DNA of 6,363 bases from an uncultured Micrococcales bacterium. GTDB taxonomy: Bacteria > Actinomycetota > Actinomycetes > Actinomycetales > Microbacteriaceae. Location of the stretch: NCBI GenBank assembly GCA_903927775.1, contig CAIYOE010000176.1, positions 1 through 6,363 on the forward strand, in the 5' to 3' direction. This document shows, in pieces, positions 6,230 through 6,363 of this stretch (position 1 is the stretch's first letter; the number at the start of each line of letters is the position of its first letter). The notes under the pieces were generated by a model, which searched no databases, was not told the origin of the DNA, and saw only the letters and a list, made by a program, of their open reading frames with translations. The position numbers and the translations under genes are program-made.

Positions 6230-6363
6230 CAAGGTATGGTGACCGCCTGCGCCGAGGTCGAACCCACGAAACCGACCGAGCTGTAGCTAACCCGGTAGGT
6301 GGCGGCGCCCTTTGGCATTCCAGCAAAAGAGACTTCCATGGGGAAGCACTGCGTGGTGTCCAC
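6229..6363 (-). CDS. C-terminal end of an unidentified, probably extracellular protein (5' part outside window)
   Basis: Forty-four codons and a TGA (6229-6231) are open to the right edge on the - strand. The fragment starts VDTTQCFPMEVSFAG and ends SAQAVTIP. I cannot name the family. Alternating hydrophobic and Ser/Thr residues, an MPKGAATYRVSY stretch and the terminal SAQAVTIP resemble the last strands of an immunoglobulin-like or Fn3-like beta-sandwich, as found at the end of exported actinobacterial proteins; this is a guess from pattern. The stop shares one base with the ATG of the following LysM gene, so the two are very probably in one operon and translationally coupled, which suggests a related envelope function. 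The alternative, that this stretch is non-coding leader of the LysM gene, is less likely given the protein-like composition and the exact TGATG junction. Confidence 0.72.
   Translation of the reverse strand: MDTTQCFPMEVSFAGMPKGAATYRVSYSSVGFVGSTSAQAVTIP

Noticed and set aside
1..6363. Mobile element, prophage, tRNA or defence system
   Set aside because: No transposase, integrase, terminal inverted repeats, tRNA-like cloverleaf or known defence domain could be seen on either strand.

Overview
The window looks like a chromosomal segment of an actinobacterium, most likely a Microbacteriaceae-type (possibly freshwater) lineage. This rests on moderate base composition by eye, actinobacterial-type GalE and ManA sequences, a TTG start, and a secreted protein of the kind often labelled 'hemagglutinin' in Microbacteriaceae. 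The placement comes from remembered family resemblance, not a search.

Layout, left to right. (1) The 3' nine-tenths of a UDP-glucose 4-epimerase gene (galE, + strand) enters from the left edge. (2) It converges on a complete class I mannose-6-phosphate isomerase gene (manA, - strand) after a 22-base gap. (3) A 126-base divergent intergenic region (2069-2194) separates manA from (4) a + strand gene for a polytopic O-antigen ligase/polymerase-type membrane protein (Wzy_C/WaaL fold). (5) That gene converges with no spacer on a large - strand gene for a secreted protein of about 890 residues. Its parts, in order, are a signal peptide, a lysozyme-like domain, an array of about nine diverged modules of 52-62 residues, a Thr-Pro linker and a C-terminal LysM domain. 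(6) Its start overlaps by one base (TGATG) the stop codon of a further - strand gene, of which only the last 44 codons are visible.

How the genes fit together. GalE (UDP-Glc/UDP-Gal supply), ManA (Fru-6-P to Man-6-P, entry to GDP-mannose) and the ligase/polymerase suggest synthesis and transfer of a surface polysaccharide or glycoconjugate. The LysM protein and the overlapping partial gene look like a coupled pair of cell-envelope proteins that act on or bind peptidoglycan or wall glycans. The gene pairs are convergent or divergent, so this is a neighbourhood of envelope functions rather than one operon.

Essentially all the DNA is coding; there are no RNA genes, CRISPR arrays, insertion sequences or integrase signatures that I can see. 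The least familiar element is the modular exoprotein, with its coupled partner and its zero-gap convergence with the glycan ligase. I see no clear evidence of a wholly new system.
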